This document shows positions 1 to 5,862 of a stretch of 8,745 nucleotides of DNA, one piece after another. The number at the start of each line of letters is the position of its first letter. Within the stretch, counting starts at the first letter, position 1. This DNA comes from an uncultured Oxalobacter sp. Its GTDB lineage: Bacteria > Pseudomonadota > Gammaproteobacteria > Burkholderiales > Burkholderiaceae_D. The translations under genes were made by a program, and so were the position numbers. The notes below the pieces were generated by a model, which worked only from the letters and a program-made list of their open reading frames with translations, did not search any database and had not been told where the DNA came from. The DNA is taken from the NCBI GenBank assembly GCA_934270705.1, contig CAKQQG010000052.1, positions 1 to 8,745 of the forward strand, given 5' to 3'.

Positions 1-357
1 GGACGAACGCGTCGCACCCCACGCGGGTGCGTGGATTGAAACAGGCAGCAATGGATATGCGCACGACGGTTGTTAGTCGCACCCCACGCGGGTGCGTGGA
101 TTGAAACGGACGCTGTTTTATTGGTGTATTTATAAACATGTCGCACCCCACGCGGGTGCGTGGATTGAAACTGAATCCCAACACGAACGGTCTGCGGCGA
201 TACTGTCGCACCCCACGCGGGTGCGTGGATTGAAACGGTTATCAGGAAAGATGGGCCGAATATCGTTATCGTCGCACCCCACGCGGGTGCGTGGATTGAA
301 ACTCTGCGCTCTGTATTGCTCGATCAATGCGTTGTTGTCGCACCCCACGCGGATGCG
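1..357 (+). CRISPR. Subtype I-C-like CRISPR array, leader-distal end
   Basis: Five identical 32-bp repeats start at 11, 76, 140, 205 and 271. Each begins GTCGCACCCCACGCGG and ends GGATTGAAAC. Complete spacers are 43-75 (33 bp), 108-139 (32), 172-204 (33), 237-270 (34) and 303-336 (34); positions 1-10 are the tail of another spacer. The repeat contains a 7-bp stem, CGCACCC/GGGTGCG, around CACGC. From knowledge of the family, this palindromic repeat ending in ATTGAAAC is the subtype I-C class, processed by Cas5, with ATTGAAAC becoming part of the crRNA 5' handle. That places transcription left to right and the leader and cas genes off the left edge. The decayed repeat at the right end agrees with this being the old, leader-distal end. 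No cas gene lies in the window, so the subtype rests on the repeat alone. Spacer 2 is only about 31% GC, which suggests a foreign, AT-rich source. Confidence 0.97.
337..357 (+). repeat. Degenerate terminal CRISPR repeat
   Basis: The first 21 bases match the array repeat with one change (G to A at 353). After 357 the match is lost and the whole TGGATTGAAAC end is missing. The change breaks one pair of the 7-bp repeat stem, and the lost 3' end removes the handle sequence. A decayed repeat is typical of the leader-distal end and supports left-to-right transcription. It could still provide the cleavage that trims the last crRNA, but it could not start another one. Confidence 0.93.
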
Positions 358-397
358 CCCGGAGCATTGCCTGCGCGTCAGACGGAAAAGTTTGTCT

Positions 398-452
398 GTG
401 ACGAAAAAAAACGGAAAAAGGCGAAAAAAACGGAAAAAAAGACTTGAAAAAC
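398..452. other. Phased A-tracts (predicted bent DNA)
   Basis: A-runs lie at 404-411, 415-419, 424-430, 434-440 and 447-451. Their centres are about 407.5, 417, 427, 437 and 449, close to one helical turn apart. In-phase A-tracts are known to cause intrinsic DNA curvature. The stretch also reads as two near-copies of a 20-bp unit (401-419 and 421-440, each ACGA/GCGA plus A-run plus CGGA plus A-run). It lies between the CRISPR array and hsp20, just upstream of a possible promoter, so it could act as an UP-like or bending element or bind a nucleoid protein. The function is inferred. Confidence 0.6.
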
Positions 453-468
453 GGGATATCGGACATAT
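443..468 (+). promoter_or_regulatory. Possible heat-shock-type promoter for hsp20
   Basis: CTTGAA at 443-448 (TTGAAA 444-449) matches the sigma-32 -35 element. After an 11-base gap from TTGAAA, GGACATAT at 461-468 matches only the CAT.T part of the CCCCATNT -10 consensus and lacks the leading C-run. A sigma-70 reading gives no good -10 at 16-18 bases. The position, about 155 bases before hsp20, and the gene's nature favour a heat-shock promoter, but the sequence match is weak. Confidence 0.25.
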
Positions 469-567
469 CTGTGCAGTATCGATGAGCGGATGCCGAAAGG
501 CTCCGAGGGTCGGTGCGGGTCGGCGTCCCGTCCGGATGTCGCCAGTGCCGGTTTGAAAAGAATGAAA

Positions 568-598
568 CGGAAATGCACGTTTCGAAACGGTGTTTCCG
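568..598 (+). promoter_or_regulatory. Strong hairpin in the hsp20 5' leader
   Basis: Nested inverted repeats form one long stem. CGGAAATGC (568-576) pairs with GTGTTTCCG (590-598, including two G-U pairs). Then A577 is bulged, and CGTT (578-581) pairs with AACG (586-589) around the loop TCGA. The core CGTTTCGAAACG (578-589) is also a perfect 12-bp DNA palindrome. It ends 12 bases before the AGGAG at 611-615. There is no T-run, so it is not a terminator. It may be an mRNA-stabilising or thermosensing leader structure, or a DNA operator. The Shine-Dalgarno is not inside the stem, so it is not a classical ROSE element. Confidence 0.5.
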
Positions 599-610
599 CG
601 ATGACAGAAA

Positions 611-615
611 AGGAG
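611..615 (+). promoter_or_regulatory. Ribosome-binding site of hsp20
   Basis: AGGAG (within AAAAGGAG) lies 6 bases before ATG 622 and 3 bases before ATG 619. This favours 622 as the start and argues against the in-frame ATGs at 490 and 601, which lack a site. ATG 601 also sits directly against the leader hairpin. Confidence 0.8.
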
Positions 616-621
616 TTGATG

Positions 622-1068
622 ATGTTACCGAGTGTCTTTGGTGAAAAACTGTTTGATGATATGTTCAATGATGCCTTTACGCTGGTTCCTGCCTTTGCAC
701 GCAATTCGCAGGTATTCGGCGCCAATGCAAAAAATCTGATGAAAACCGATGTCCGTGAACTGGAAAAAACCTATGAACTGGATATCGATCTGCCGGGCTT
801 CAAGAAAGAAGATGTCAAGATCGAACTGGACAAGGGTTATCTGACGATCAGTGCGACACAGTCTTCCGATGACGGTGAAAAGGACAAGAAAGGCCAGTAT
901 ATCCGTCGTGAACGCGCTACGGGTGAATGCAGCCGGAGTTTCTATATCGGCGAAAACGTCGAACCGAAGGACGTTACCGCCAAATTCGAAAACGGTATTC
1001 TGCAAATTTCTTTCCCGAAAGCACCGGAACCGAAACAGCCGGAAAGCAAGCTGATTTCCATTGCCTGA
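622..1068 (+). CDS. Hsp20 small heat-shock protein (alpha-crystallin family)
   Basis: A 148-residue protein of typical bacterial small Hsp length. Small Hsps are ATP-independent cytoplasmic holdases that assemble into oligomers and keep unfolding proteins refoldable for DnaK/ClpB. Residues 1-36 form the short variable N-terminal arm, starting MLPSVFGEKLFDDMF, a style common in anaerobe Hsp20s. Residues about 37-134 are the alpha-crystallin domain. Recognisable parts are the strand YELDIDLPGFKKEDVKIEL (51-69), GYLTISA (72-78), the Y-I-R-R-E-R segment (93-98), SRSFYIGENV (104-113) and the family signature FENGILQISFPK (122-133). The C-terminal tail has an I-S-I motif (145-147), the IXI anchor used in oligomer assembly. 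The start at 622 is chosen by ribosome-binding-site spacing and homologue-like N-termini; 619 is nearly as good. The gene stands alone, ended by a strong terminator, and its leader has a hairpin and a weak heat-shock-like promoter. Confidence 0.96.
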   Translation: MLPSVFGEKLFDDMFNDAFTLVPAFARNSQVFGANAKNLMKTDVRELEKTYELDIDLPGFKKEDVKIELDKGYLTISATQSSDDGEKDKKGQYIRRERATGECSRSFYIGENVEPKDVTAKFENGILQISFPKAPEPKQPESKLISIA

Positions 1069-1090
1069 TCGCAAGGGAAAGCATGAGAGG

Positions 1091-1119
1091 AAAAAGCCGG
1101 AATGATTCCGGCTTTTTTT
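1091..1119 (+). terminator. Intrinsic terminator of hsp20
   Basis: AAAAAGCCGGAA (1091-1102), loop TGA, and TTCCGGCTTTTT (1106-1117) form a perfect 12-bp stem ending in a run of seven T (1113-1119). It lies 23 bases after the hsp20 stop. The A-run on the left arm makes it potentially bidirectional. Confidence 0.93.
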
Positions 1120-1533
1120 ATTGCGTGAACCGGATGGCGCGCTTTCGGGCGATGTCGCCACGGCATGCCGCCTGTGTCGAAGGAGCGCGTCATCGCATCG
1201 TATCCACCGGACGCGGGCAGGGCGTCATGCCGTTCGTGCGGAAACCGTTCCGCTCATGATACGGCTCGCCGGATGAGGCGGCAGCGGCGGCATGGAAGGG
1301 ATGAATGCCGGTCTGTCGCGCTAGCGCTGGCCTTGTCGCCAATGCATGCACGAACGCAAAACGCGCTTTGGCCGTCATGAAAGCATGGCAGCGCAATACA
1401 TTCCGGAAAGTCACCGGGTCGCCGGTTTGACGCTCCATCGCGCTACCGGTCGCCGGACCGTGACGCAATGGCGGCATGATGAAACCGCCGGCCGTGAAAG
1501 ACGGGCGGCGGGCAAAAAGCGTGACGATGCAGG
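1120..1533. other. 414-bp stretch without a supported gene
   Basis: Open frames cross this stretch on both strands, but none has a ribosome-binding site, a recognisable motif or a credible composition. They are rich in Arg, His and Ala, as expected for chance frames in GC-rich DNA. Visible structure includes a 10-bp palindrome GCGCTAGCGC (1318-1327) and a 9-bp direct repeat GGTCGCCGG (1417-1425 and 1448-1456). An inverted pair GTCAC (1410-1414) / GTGAC (1460-1464) encloses the repeat. It may be the decayed remains of a gene or the 3' region of the minus-strand gene that follows. Confidence 0.5.
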
Positions 1534-2490
1534 CTAGAGTGGCATGGCGAAAAAGGCCGCGCGTTCGGCAGGGTCGGACAGGCCGATGATCGCCATATGG
1601 TGCGGCAGCAGCGCGGAATGCGGCGTATGCAACCGGAAATGGCTGCGGATGGTGGACAGTTCCAGAATCAGTCCGGAAATGTCCAGCGACTCGCATGCGG
1701 TGAAGGCAGCCTGTTGCGGATGCGGCATCATGCGGTCGCCCGCCTCCTGCCATGCCGGGCGGAAATAATGGATGAGACCGGCTTGCGCCAGACAGATTTT
1801 CTGCAGCTCGGTCAGGGGATGGTCGCGGACGGACAGAAAACGCCGTTCGCCGGAAGGCGCACCCTCATGTTGCAGGCGGCCGGGCAGCATGACCAGCTCA
1901 TAGGGCAGGTATTCGAAGGCATAGACGATCACTTCATCGTCCGGCAGGGCATTTTGCCATTCGGCAAGCAGATGCTGCAACGGTTCGTTGCGGAAAATAC
2001 GGTCGAAAACCGGTGTATCGCCTTCCCCGAATACATTGCCGATATACAGCACTTCCAGATCGTTGAGCGCCTGCCGTTCGGCGATGATGGCGGGATGCTG
2101 GCTCAGGCCGCCCGCGCTGATCCGGCGCAGGCAGTGGCCGGAGGCATCCAGCGTGCGGATCTCATGATACGGCGAAGGCGACAGGGTGACGTTCGTTTCG
2201 TTTTCCGCCTGCGCAAGGGGAAATCCGAAATGGATGGACAGGGGATTTTCGTCCACGATACAGCGCAAATCGCCGGAAACCGTGTTGCCGTCGTATGAAA
2301 ACGTGTCCGGATCGAAAGAAAAGCGCGGGCGGCGGCAAAGCAGGTAAATATGGGCGTTGGCGAGCACGCGGTTCATTTTCGCCCCGTAATCCGTACCGGG
2401 TCTGATTTCACCGGCCGCCAGCGCCATCGCGCCCCATGAACGCAGATGAACGGAGACGCCGGATAACGGTTTTCCTGTGGGCTTGGTCAT
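1534..2490 (-). CDS. Unrecognised 318-aa protein, possible GIY-YIG-like C-terminal domain
   Basis: I do not recognise this gene by name. The start at 2490 (M-T-K-P-T-G) has AGGG on the minus strand 8 bases upstream; the frame stays open to 2739 but that part looks non-coding. There is no signal peptide and no membrane helix, so it is probably cytoplasmic. Residues 1-140 are a mixed, strand-like region. Residues 145-250 hold LEVLYIGNVFGEGD (145-158), R164 in FDRIF, a DDEVIVYAFEYLPYEL strand pair (184-199) and LAQAGLIHYFRPAW (234-247). The order Y-I-G, Arg, then an amphipathic helix ending L-I-x-Y-F-x-P resembles GIY-YIG nuclease-fold proteins. However, the place of the catalytic Glu is Gln (Q236), and the usual Asn after the Pro is not evident. 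This points to a possibly inactive relative and is inference. It is monocistronic, and its nearest neighbours give no clue. Confidence 0.8.
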   Translation of the reverse strand: MTKPTGKPLSGVSVHLRSWGAMALAAGEIRPGTDYGAKMNRVLANAHIYLLCRRPRFSFDPDTFSYDGNTVSGDLRCIVDENPLSIHFGFPLAQAENETNVTLSPSPYHEIRTLDASGHCLRRISAGGLSQHPAIIAERQALNDLEVLYIGNVFGEGDTPVFDRIFRNEPLQHLLAEWQNALPDDEVIVYAFEYLPYELVMLPGRLQHEGAPSGERRFLSVRDHPLTELQKICLAQAGLIHYFRPAWQEAGDRMMPHPQQAAFTACESLDISGLILELSTIRSHFRLHTPHSALLPHHMAIIGLSDPAERAAFFAMPL

Positions 2491-2844
2491 GGTGAAATCC
2501 CTGTATGAGCGAAAGCGACAGCATGAAGATAACAGATTATCGGCGGTTTTCCGCAAGCTGCGGGAAAAAATCGCGTGTGCGGCGGCAAAGCGGTGGTGGC
2601 AAAGCGGCAGCGTACACGGCGGCATACGGCGAAAACCCTGCCGGTCGTTGCGGACGTGCGTGCGCTGGTCTGTCCGCGTCGTGCAACATGCTGTTCCGCA
2701 AGACATTGCAATGTGGAATGCCCCGGTTTTGTCGCGCATTGCAGTGAAATGCCGATTTGCCGCACGGCGGCATTTTCACCCGGTGCGACAGTGGATGTTC
2801 GCCGTTCACGGCTGGATACCGCACGGTCTGAAGCGCCCGACCGC
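2491..2844. other. Divergent intergenic region, no supported gene
   Basis: This lies between the minus-strand 318-aa gene and the ybaK promoter. Frames here are chance frames: the 5' extension of the minus frame up to 2739 is rich in Cys, Arg and His and has no good start. Visible structure includes a small stem CCGC (2551-2554) / GCGG (2560-2563) flanked by TTTT and AAAA. There is also an imperfect direct repeat, CATTGCAATGTGGAATGCC (2704-2722) against CATTGCAGTGAAATGCC (2737-2753). The length is generous for two promoters, but no further sites are clear. Confidence 0.5.
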
Positions 2845-2873
2845 TTGATAAATACGGCGGGGCGAACGACAAT
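2845..2873 (+). promoter_or_regulatory. Candidate sigma-70 promoter of ybaK
   Basis: TTGATA (2845-2850, 5 of 6) is followed after exactly 17 bases by GACAAT (2868-2873, 4 of 6). It would start transcription near 2880, leaving a ~20-base leader before ATG 2901. Confidence 0.35.
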
Positions 2874-2900
2874 GCCATCTGGAATTTCCGGAGTGGGGAC

Positions 2901-3386
2901 ATGAAAGAAAAAATCGTCAAGACCAATGCGGCGCGCATGCTGGACAAATCGAAAATCGCCTACCGGCTGGTGTCTTATGAAGTCGATGAAAACGACCTGT
3001 CGGCCAAACACGTCGCCGAAAGCGTCGGGGAAAACATCGAACAGGTATTCAAGACGCTCGTTTTGCATGGCGACAAGACCGGGCATCTCGTCTGTGTCGT
3101 GCCGGGCGACCATGAAGTCGATCTGAAAAAAGTCGCCCGGGTGTCGGGCAACAAGAAATGCGAAATGATCGCTGTGAAGGAACTGTTGCCGCTGACCGGC
3201 TATATCCGCGGCGGCTGCTCGCCTGTCGGCATGAAAAAGCATTTTCCGACATACATTCACCAGACCATGACGCAATTCGACCGGATATACGTCAGCGCGG
3301 GCGTGCGCGGCGTCCAGATCGAGATCGCGCCGGACGACCTGATCCGCGAAGTGCGGGGAACGCTTGCCGACCTCGTCGCGGAATGA
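2901..3386 (+). CDS. ybaK: Cys-tRNA(Pro)/Cys-tRNA(Cys) deacylase YbaK
   Basis: A 161-residue protein, the usual length for YbaK (about 155-160). YbaK is a free-standing editing-domain homologue of the INS domain of prolyl-tRNA synthetase. It hydrolyses Cys-tRNA(Pro) made by mistake, working with ProRS in the cytoplasm. Visible family marks are TNAARMLDKSKIAYRLVSYE (residues 8-27) and AKHVAESVGENIEQVFKTLV (35-54), with the conserved Lys (K51) known to be essential in YbaK. DHEVDLKKVARVSGNKK (70-86) and GGCSPVG (104-110), the conserved glycine-rich active-site loop, also fit. The start is set by GGAG (2890-2893), 7 bases before ATG. The gene stands alone and converges on mntP 37 bases downstream. 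The assignment is secure at family level; substrate preference is taken from characterised members. Confidence 0.95.
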   Translation: MKEKIVKTNAARMLDKSKIAYRLVSYEVDENDLSAKHVAESVGENIEQVFKTLVLHGDKTGHLVCVVPGDHEVDLKKVARVSGNKKCEMIAVKELLPLTGYIRGGCSPVGMKKHFPTYIHQTMTQFDRIYVSAGVRGVQIEIAPDDLIREVRGTLADLVAE

Positions 3387-3396
3387 ATCCCGCCAT

Positions 3397-3423
3397 GCCG
3401 TTTTTCCCGCCGAGAAAGACGGC
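3397..3423. terminator. Weak hairpin between convergent ybaK and mntP
   Basis: GCCGTTTTTC (3397-3406) and GAAAGACGGC (3414-3423) pair over 10 positions with one G-U, around a 7-base loop. It fills most of the 37-bp gap between two stop codons and could serve both genes. No T-run follows on either strand, so it is at best a weak terminator. Confidence 0.35.
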
Positions 3424-4002
3424 TTACAGATTCGCCAGCAAATGCTGGATGCAGACCTTCATGCCGATACCGATCAGGATGATGCCGCCGAGCAATTCCG
3501 GCTGGAATTTCCTGAAGCCTCCGAAAGACACGCCGCCCAGATAGCCCGCCACCGAAAACAGAAAAGACACCAGTCCGAAAATGGCGATCGGCCAGATGAG
3601 CGCGGCGAAGGTGGAAGCGCCCAGAAAGGACAGCGACATGCCGACGGCGAATGCGTCGATACTGGTGGCGGCTGCCAGCGCCAGCACGACACGGGTGCTG
3701 GAAAAATCGATCGTCCGCTTGCGTGAGGGCGACTTGAAATTGTCATAGATCATCCTGGAACCGATGACGGCCAGCAAAATGATGGCGATCCAGTGATCGA
3801 AATCGTCGATGACCCGGTTGAACCAGCTCGAGACAAGCCAGCCGATGGCGGGCATCAGCATCTGGAAAAAACCGAACAGGAACGCGTTTTTCAAAACGAT
3901 CCGCCATTGCAGCCGTTTCAGAAAAATGCCGCCGGATACCGAGAGGGCAAAGCCGTCCATGGCCAGACCGGCTGCCAGTATCCACAATTCGAGCGCTGTC
4001 AT
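3424..4002 (-). CDS. mntP: MntP-type manganese efflux pump (YebN/DUF204 family)
   Basis: From ATG 4002 the protein has 192 residues, matching the family's ~188-190. MntP exports Mn2+ across the inner membrane and protects against manganese toxicity. It has six predicted helices in two three-helix repeats. Helix 1 carries the family motif GLAMDGFALSVSGG (12-25). Helix 4 carries the repeat-2 counterpart ATSIDAFAVGMSLSFL (112-127). The membrane aspartates D16 and D116 are the positions expected to bind the metal. Others are NAFLFGFFQMLMPAIGW (39-55), HWIAIILLAVIGSRMIYDNF (70-89), a basic cytoplasmic loop (90-98) and a last helix GGIILIGIGMKVCIQHLL (172-189). The frame also offers ATG 4059, adding 19 residues, but family members start directly at helix 1. 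Neither start has a good ribosome-binding site, so the start is uncertain. I looked for a yybP-ykoY manganese riboswitch upstream and found none. Confidence 0.93.
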   Translation of the reverse strand: MTALELWILAAGLAMDGFALSVSGGIFLKRLQWRIVLKNAFLFGFFQMLMPAIGWLVSSWFNRVIDDFDHWIAIILLAVIGSRMIYDNFKSPSRKRTIDFSSTRVVLALAAATSIDAFAVGMSLSFLGASTFAALIWPIAIFGLVSFLFSVAGYLGGVSFGGFRKFQPELLGGIILIGIGMKVCIQHLLANL

Positions 4003-4270
4003 ATCTGCCGGAGGGTTGTCGAACGTATCCAGAGAGGACGGAAGAAATGCAACAGGCATATTAAAAGAAAAACGGCATATTTTGAACCGTCATCCGGTAA
4101 TTTTCGAACTGTCGTCCGTCAGGCGAAAAAATCAGGTTGGAAAACCGCGACAGCTATGCGCTTTGCAACCGGCATGAACGCCGCGTGCAGCACCCGTTCG
4201 GCAAACGCGGGCGGACCATGACACGACAGTCCTGAAAAAACGGGGAAAAGGGCGGCAAACGGAAAGTGTA

Positions 4271-4305
4271 TGCCGCGAAACGGCAGCGTCATGCCGAAAA
4301 TCGGC
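4271..4305. repeat. Tandem short inverted repeats
   Basis: Two hairpins of 5 bp each stand 7 bases apart: TGCCG/CGGCA (4271-4285) and GCCGA/TCGGC (4293-4305). Both share the ATGCCG...CGGC pattern. They resemble extragenic palindromic units or the paired hairpins of small leader RNAs. The loops do not match the ACGR loops of the guanidine-II motif. Confidence 0.4.
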
Positions 4306-4446
4306 GGCGAAAACCCTGCCGCAAGCCCCGCCTGGCGCAAAAGCCATGCCGAAGACGCTTGCCGATGATGTAACGCAAAACCCGTTTTCCGCATTCGTGC
4401 AGATTCATGAATGGTACACCGGCATCGGAGTACCGGACGACTGCAT

Positions 4447-4450
4447 GGAG
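4447..4450 (+). promoter_or_regulatory. Ribosome-binding site of the MFS gene
   Basis: GGAG lies 6 bases before ATG 4457 and selects that start over ATG 4445 and the far upstream ATG 4346. The resulting N-terminus MKINTGQGS leads straight into helix 1. Confidence 0.7.
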
Positions 4451-4456
4451 AACGAC

Positions 4457-5677
4457 ATGAAAATCAATACCGGACAAGGCAGCATTTCGCTCATCACCCT
4501 CATCGGCATCTGGTCGGTTTCGGCACTGAACGCGCTGCCCGGACTGGCGGTTTCGCCGATACTGGGACAGCTTTCGCAGACATTTCCGCAAGCCAGCGAA
4601 CTGGACTTGCAGATGCTGGCGTCGTTGCCGTCACTCATGACGATTCCGTTTGTCATCATATCGGGCAAACTGGCGGAAAAAGTCAGCCATATCCTTCTGC
4701 TGGAAACAGGGCTGGGGCTTTTCCTGCTTTCCGGCATCCTGTATCTGGTATCGGACAGCATGTGGCAACTGATCGCCGTCTCCGCCTTGCTCGGTGTCGG
4801 CTCCGGCATGATCGTGCCGCTCTCGACCGGGCTGATCTCGCACTATTTCACAGGAGAAGCGCGAGTCAGACAGTTCGGTTACAGCTCCGCGATCACGAAC
4901 CTGACGCTGGTGCTGGCGACCGTCGTCACAGGCTATCTCGCCGAAATCAGCTGGCGGCTTCCCTTCGTCGTCTATCTGCTGCCCGCCGTCTCCATCATCC
5001 TGTCCTACTCCCTCAAGGGCGACGCCGGAGCAGGCGGGCAGGGCGTTTCGGCGAATCCGCCCGTCACGGCGCAAGACAATACGGCAAGTCCTGTCGCCGG
5101 AAAAGCCGGCTTCATGACCGGCCCGCTCATCGAAACCATGATCCTTTACGGACTGGCGACCTATCTGGTCATCATCATCAGCTTCAACCTGCCGTTTCTC
5201 ATGCGCGAATACCACTTCTCCAGCGAAAACGCCGGCATCATGATTTCCCTGTTCTTTCTGGCCATCATGCTGCCCGGGCTGGCGATGGGGCCGGTGATCC
5301 GGTATCTGGGAAACAGAACCCTTTTCGCCGGATTCGCCGCGATCGCCGCCGGACTGCTCTCGATACTCGTCGCACCCGTCGAATCGTTCATCGCCCCCGG
5401 CTGCATACTCGCCGGACTGGGCTATGGCGTCATCCAGCCCTGGGTCTATGAAAAAGCCACCCACATGGCGGTACCCGGAAAGATCACCATGGCGCTGGCG
5501 CTCATCATGGCGATGAACTACATCGCCATACTGGTCTGCCCGTTCATCATCAACTTTTGCGGGTGGCTGTTGCACCTTGAAAACCAGCAATTTCCGTTCG
5601 CCTTCAATCTGGCCATCTCCGTCTCCGTTTCCGTTTATGCATGGACAAGACGTAAATCCTTTGTATTCACCCCGTAA
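4457..5677 (+). CDS. Major facilitator superfamily transporter
   Basis: A 406-residue inner-membrane protein with about 12 hydrophobic helices in two six-helix halves, the standard MFS size for drug or metabolite transporters. Helix 1 is around 10-36. SGKLAEKVSH (69-78) stands in the helix 2-3 loop, where the MFS motif A (G-x-L-a-D-r-x-G) is found; the Asp is replaced by Glu. Helices 3-6 fill about 78-185. GVGSGMIVPLSTGLISHYF (113-131) matches the helix 4-5 zone. A polar central loop (186-217, rich in Gly, Ala and Pro) splits the halves. The second half begins with GPLIETMILYGLATYLVIII (222-241) and ends with a short basic tail (398-406). The substrate cannot be read from the sequence. The general style suggests a proton-driven efflux or uptake carrier. 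It is divergent from mntP and probably monocistronic. Confidence 0.92.
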   Translation: MKINTGQGSISLITLIGIWSVSALNALPGLAVSPILGQLSQTFPQASELDLQMLASLPSLMTIPFVIISGKLAEKVSHILLLETGLGLFLLSGILYLVSDSMWQLIAVSALLGVGSGMIVPLSTGLISHYFTGEARVRQFGYSSAITNLTLVLATVVTGYLAEISWRLPFVVYLLPAVSIILSYSLKGDAGAGGQGVSANPPVTAQDNTASPVAGKAGFMTGPLIETMILYGLATYLVIIISFNLPFLMREYHFSSENAGIMISLFFLAIMLPGLAMGPVIRYLGNRTLFAGFAAIAAGLLSILVAPVESFIAPGCILAGLGYGVIQPWVYEKATHMAVPGKITMALALIMAMNYIAILVCPFIINFCGWLLHLENQQFPFAFNLAISVSVSVYAWTRRKSFVFTP

Positions 5678-5686
5678 AAAGCGGGG
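5670..5686 (+). terminator. Weak hairpin at the end of the MFS gene
   Basis: CCCCG (5670-5674) and CGGGG (5682-5686) pair around TAAAAAG, overlapping the stop codon. No T-run follows, so termination by this hairpin alone is doubtful. Confidence 0.3.
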
Positions 5687-5688
5687 CG

Positions 5689-5709
5689 ATGACGTCATGC
5701 CGGCCGGCA
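5689..5709. promoter_or_regulatory. Two abutting perfect palindromes
   Basis: ATGACGTCAT (5689-5698) and TGCCGGCCGGCA (5698-5709) are perfect 10- and 12-base palindromes sharing one base. They lie 12 bases after the MFS stop and about 155 bases before the Skp-like gene. They could be protein-binding sites or fold as RNA; there is no match to an operator I know. Confidence 0.35.
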
Positions 5710-5789
5710 GTACGGCCCACGGAGCCGAAGGAAACGCAAAAGCGTTGCATTTCCCTCGTGCAAGCCGTTTTTTTTCTCCGGCAATAGAT

Positions 5790-5795
5790 TAAAAT
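5790..5795 (+). promoter_or_regulatory. Candidate -10 box for the Skp-like gene
   Basis: TAAAAT (5 of 6 to TATAAT) lies about 68 bases before ATG 5863. The -35 at 17 bases upstream falls in a T-run (5768-5775) that follows a small stem TTGCA/TGCAA (5745-5763), so it is poor. The T-run might instead mark the end of the MFS transcript. Confidence 0.28.
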
Positions 5796-5862
5796 GCCTC
5801 TGGAATGCTCTGTTTGACGCACGCACCGTATTGTCAGCCGATAAGGAAAGGAAACGGAAAAC

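Larger units (their letters stand above)
4003..4456. other. Divergent intergenic region between mntP and MFS gene
   Basis: 454 bases with no supported gene; frames here lack start sites and motifs. Two small hairpins stand in tandem: TGCCG (4271-4275) with CGGCA (4281-4285) around CGAAA, and GCCGA (4293-4297) with TCGGC (4301-4305) around AAA. The in-frame upstream extension of the MFS frame back to 4346 is not credible: a better ribosome-binding site lies at 4447 and MFS proteins start near helix 1. No convincing promoter pair was found on either strand. Confidence 0.5.

Noticed and set aside
92..556. Open frame crossing the CRISPR array on the plus strand, and minus-strand frames at 130-348 and 266-466
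   Set aside because: They translate the repeats into a repeated peptide (HPTRVRGLK or RTRVGCD), have no ribosome-binding site and end in A-rich non-coding sequence.
568..615. ROSE or fourU RNA thermometer in the hsp20 leader
   Set aside because: The AGGAG is outside the stem, no UUUU or anti-Shine-Dalgarno stretch pairs with it nearby, and the nearest CTCC (501-504) is over 100 bases away.
490..621. Longer N-terminus for Hsp20 from ATG 490 or ATG 601
   Set aside because: Neither has a ribosome-binding site, the 601 start abuts a strong hairpin, and homologues begin at M-L-P-S-V-F.
1190..1753. 187-codon minus-strand frame
   Set aside because: It overlaps the 3' end of the 318-aa gene in another frame, is dominated by Arg, His and Ala, and shows no motif or start signal.
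2491..2739. Upstream extension of the 318-aa protein
   Set aside because: The added 83 residues are rich in Cys, Arg and His, and ATG 2490 has AGGG at a good distance.
4060..4345. yybP-ykoY manganese riboswitch upstream of mntP on the minus strand
   Set aside because: I could not find the conserved loop sequences by eye. A covariance-model scan would be decisive.
4411..5698. Long alternative frames over the MFS gene (plus 4411-5451 and minus 4631-5698)
   Set aside because: They are shadows of the MFS gene: highly polar, Arg/His- or Asp/Gly-rich, and lacking family motifs.
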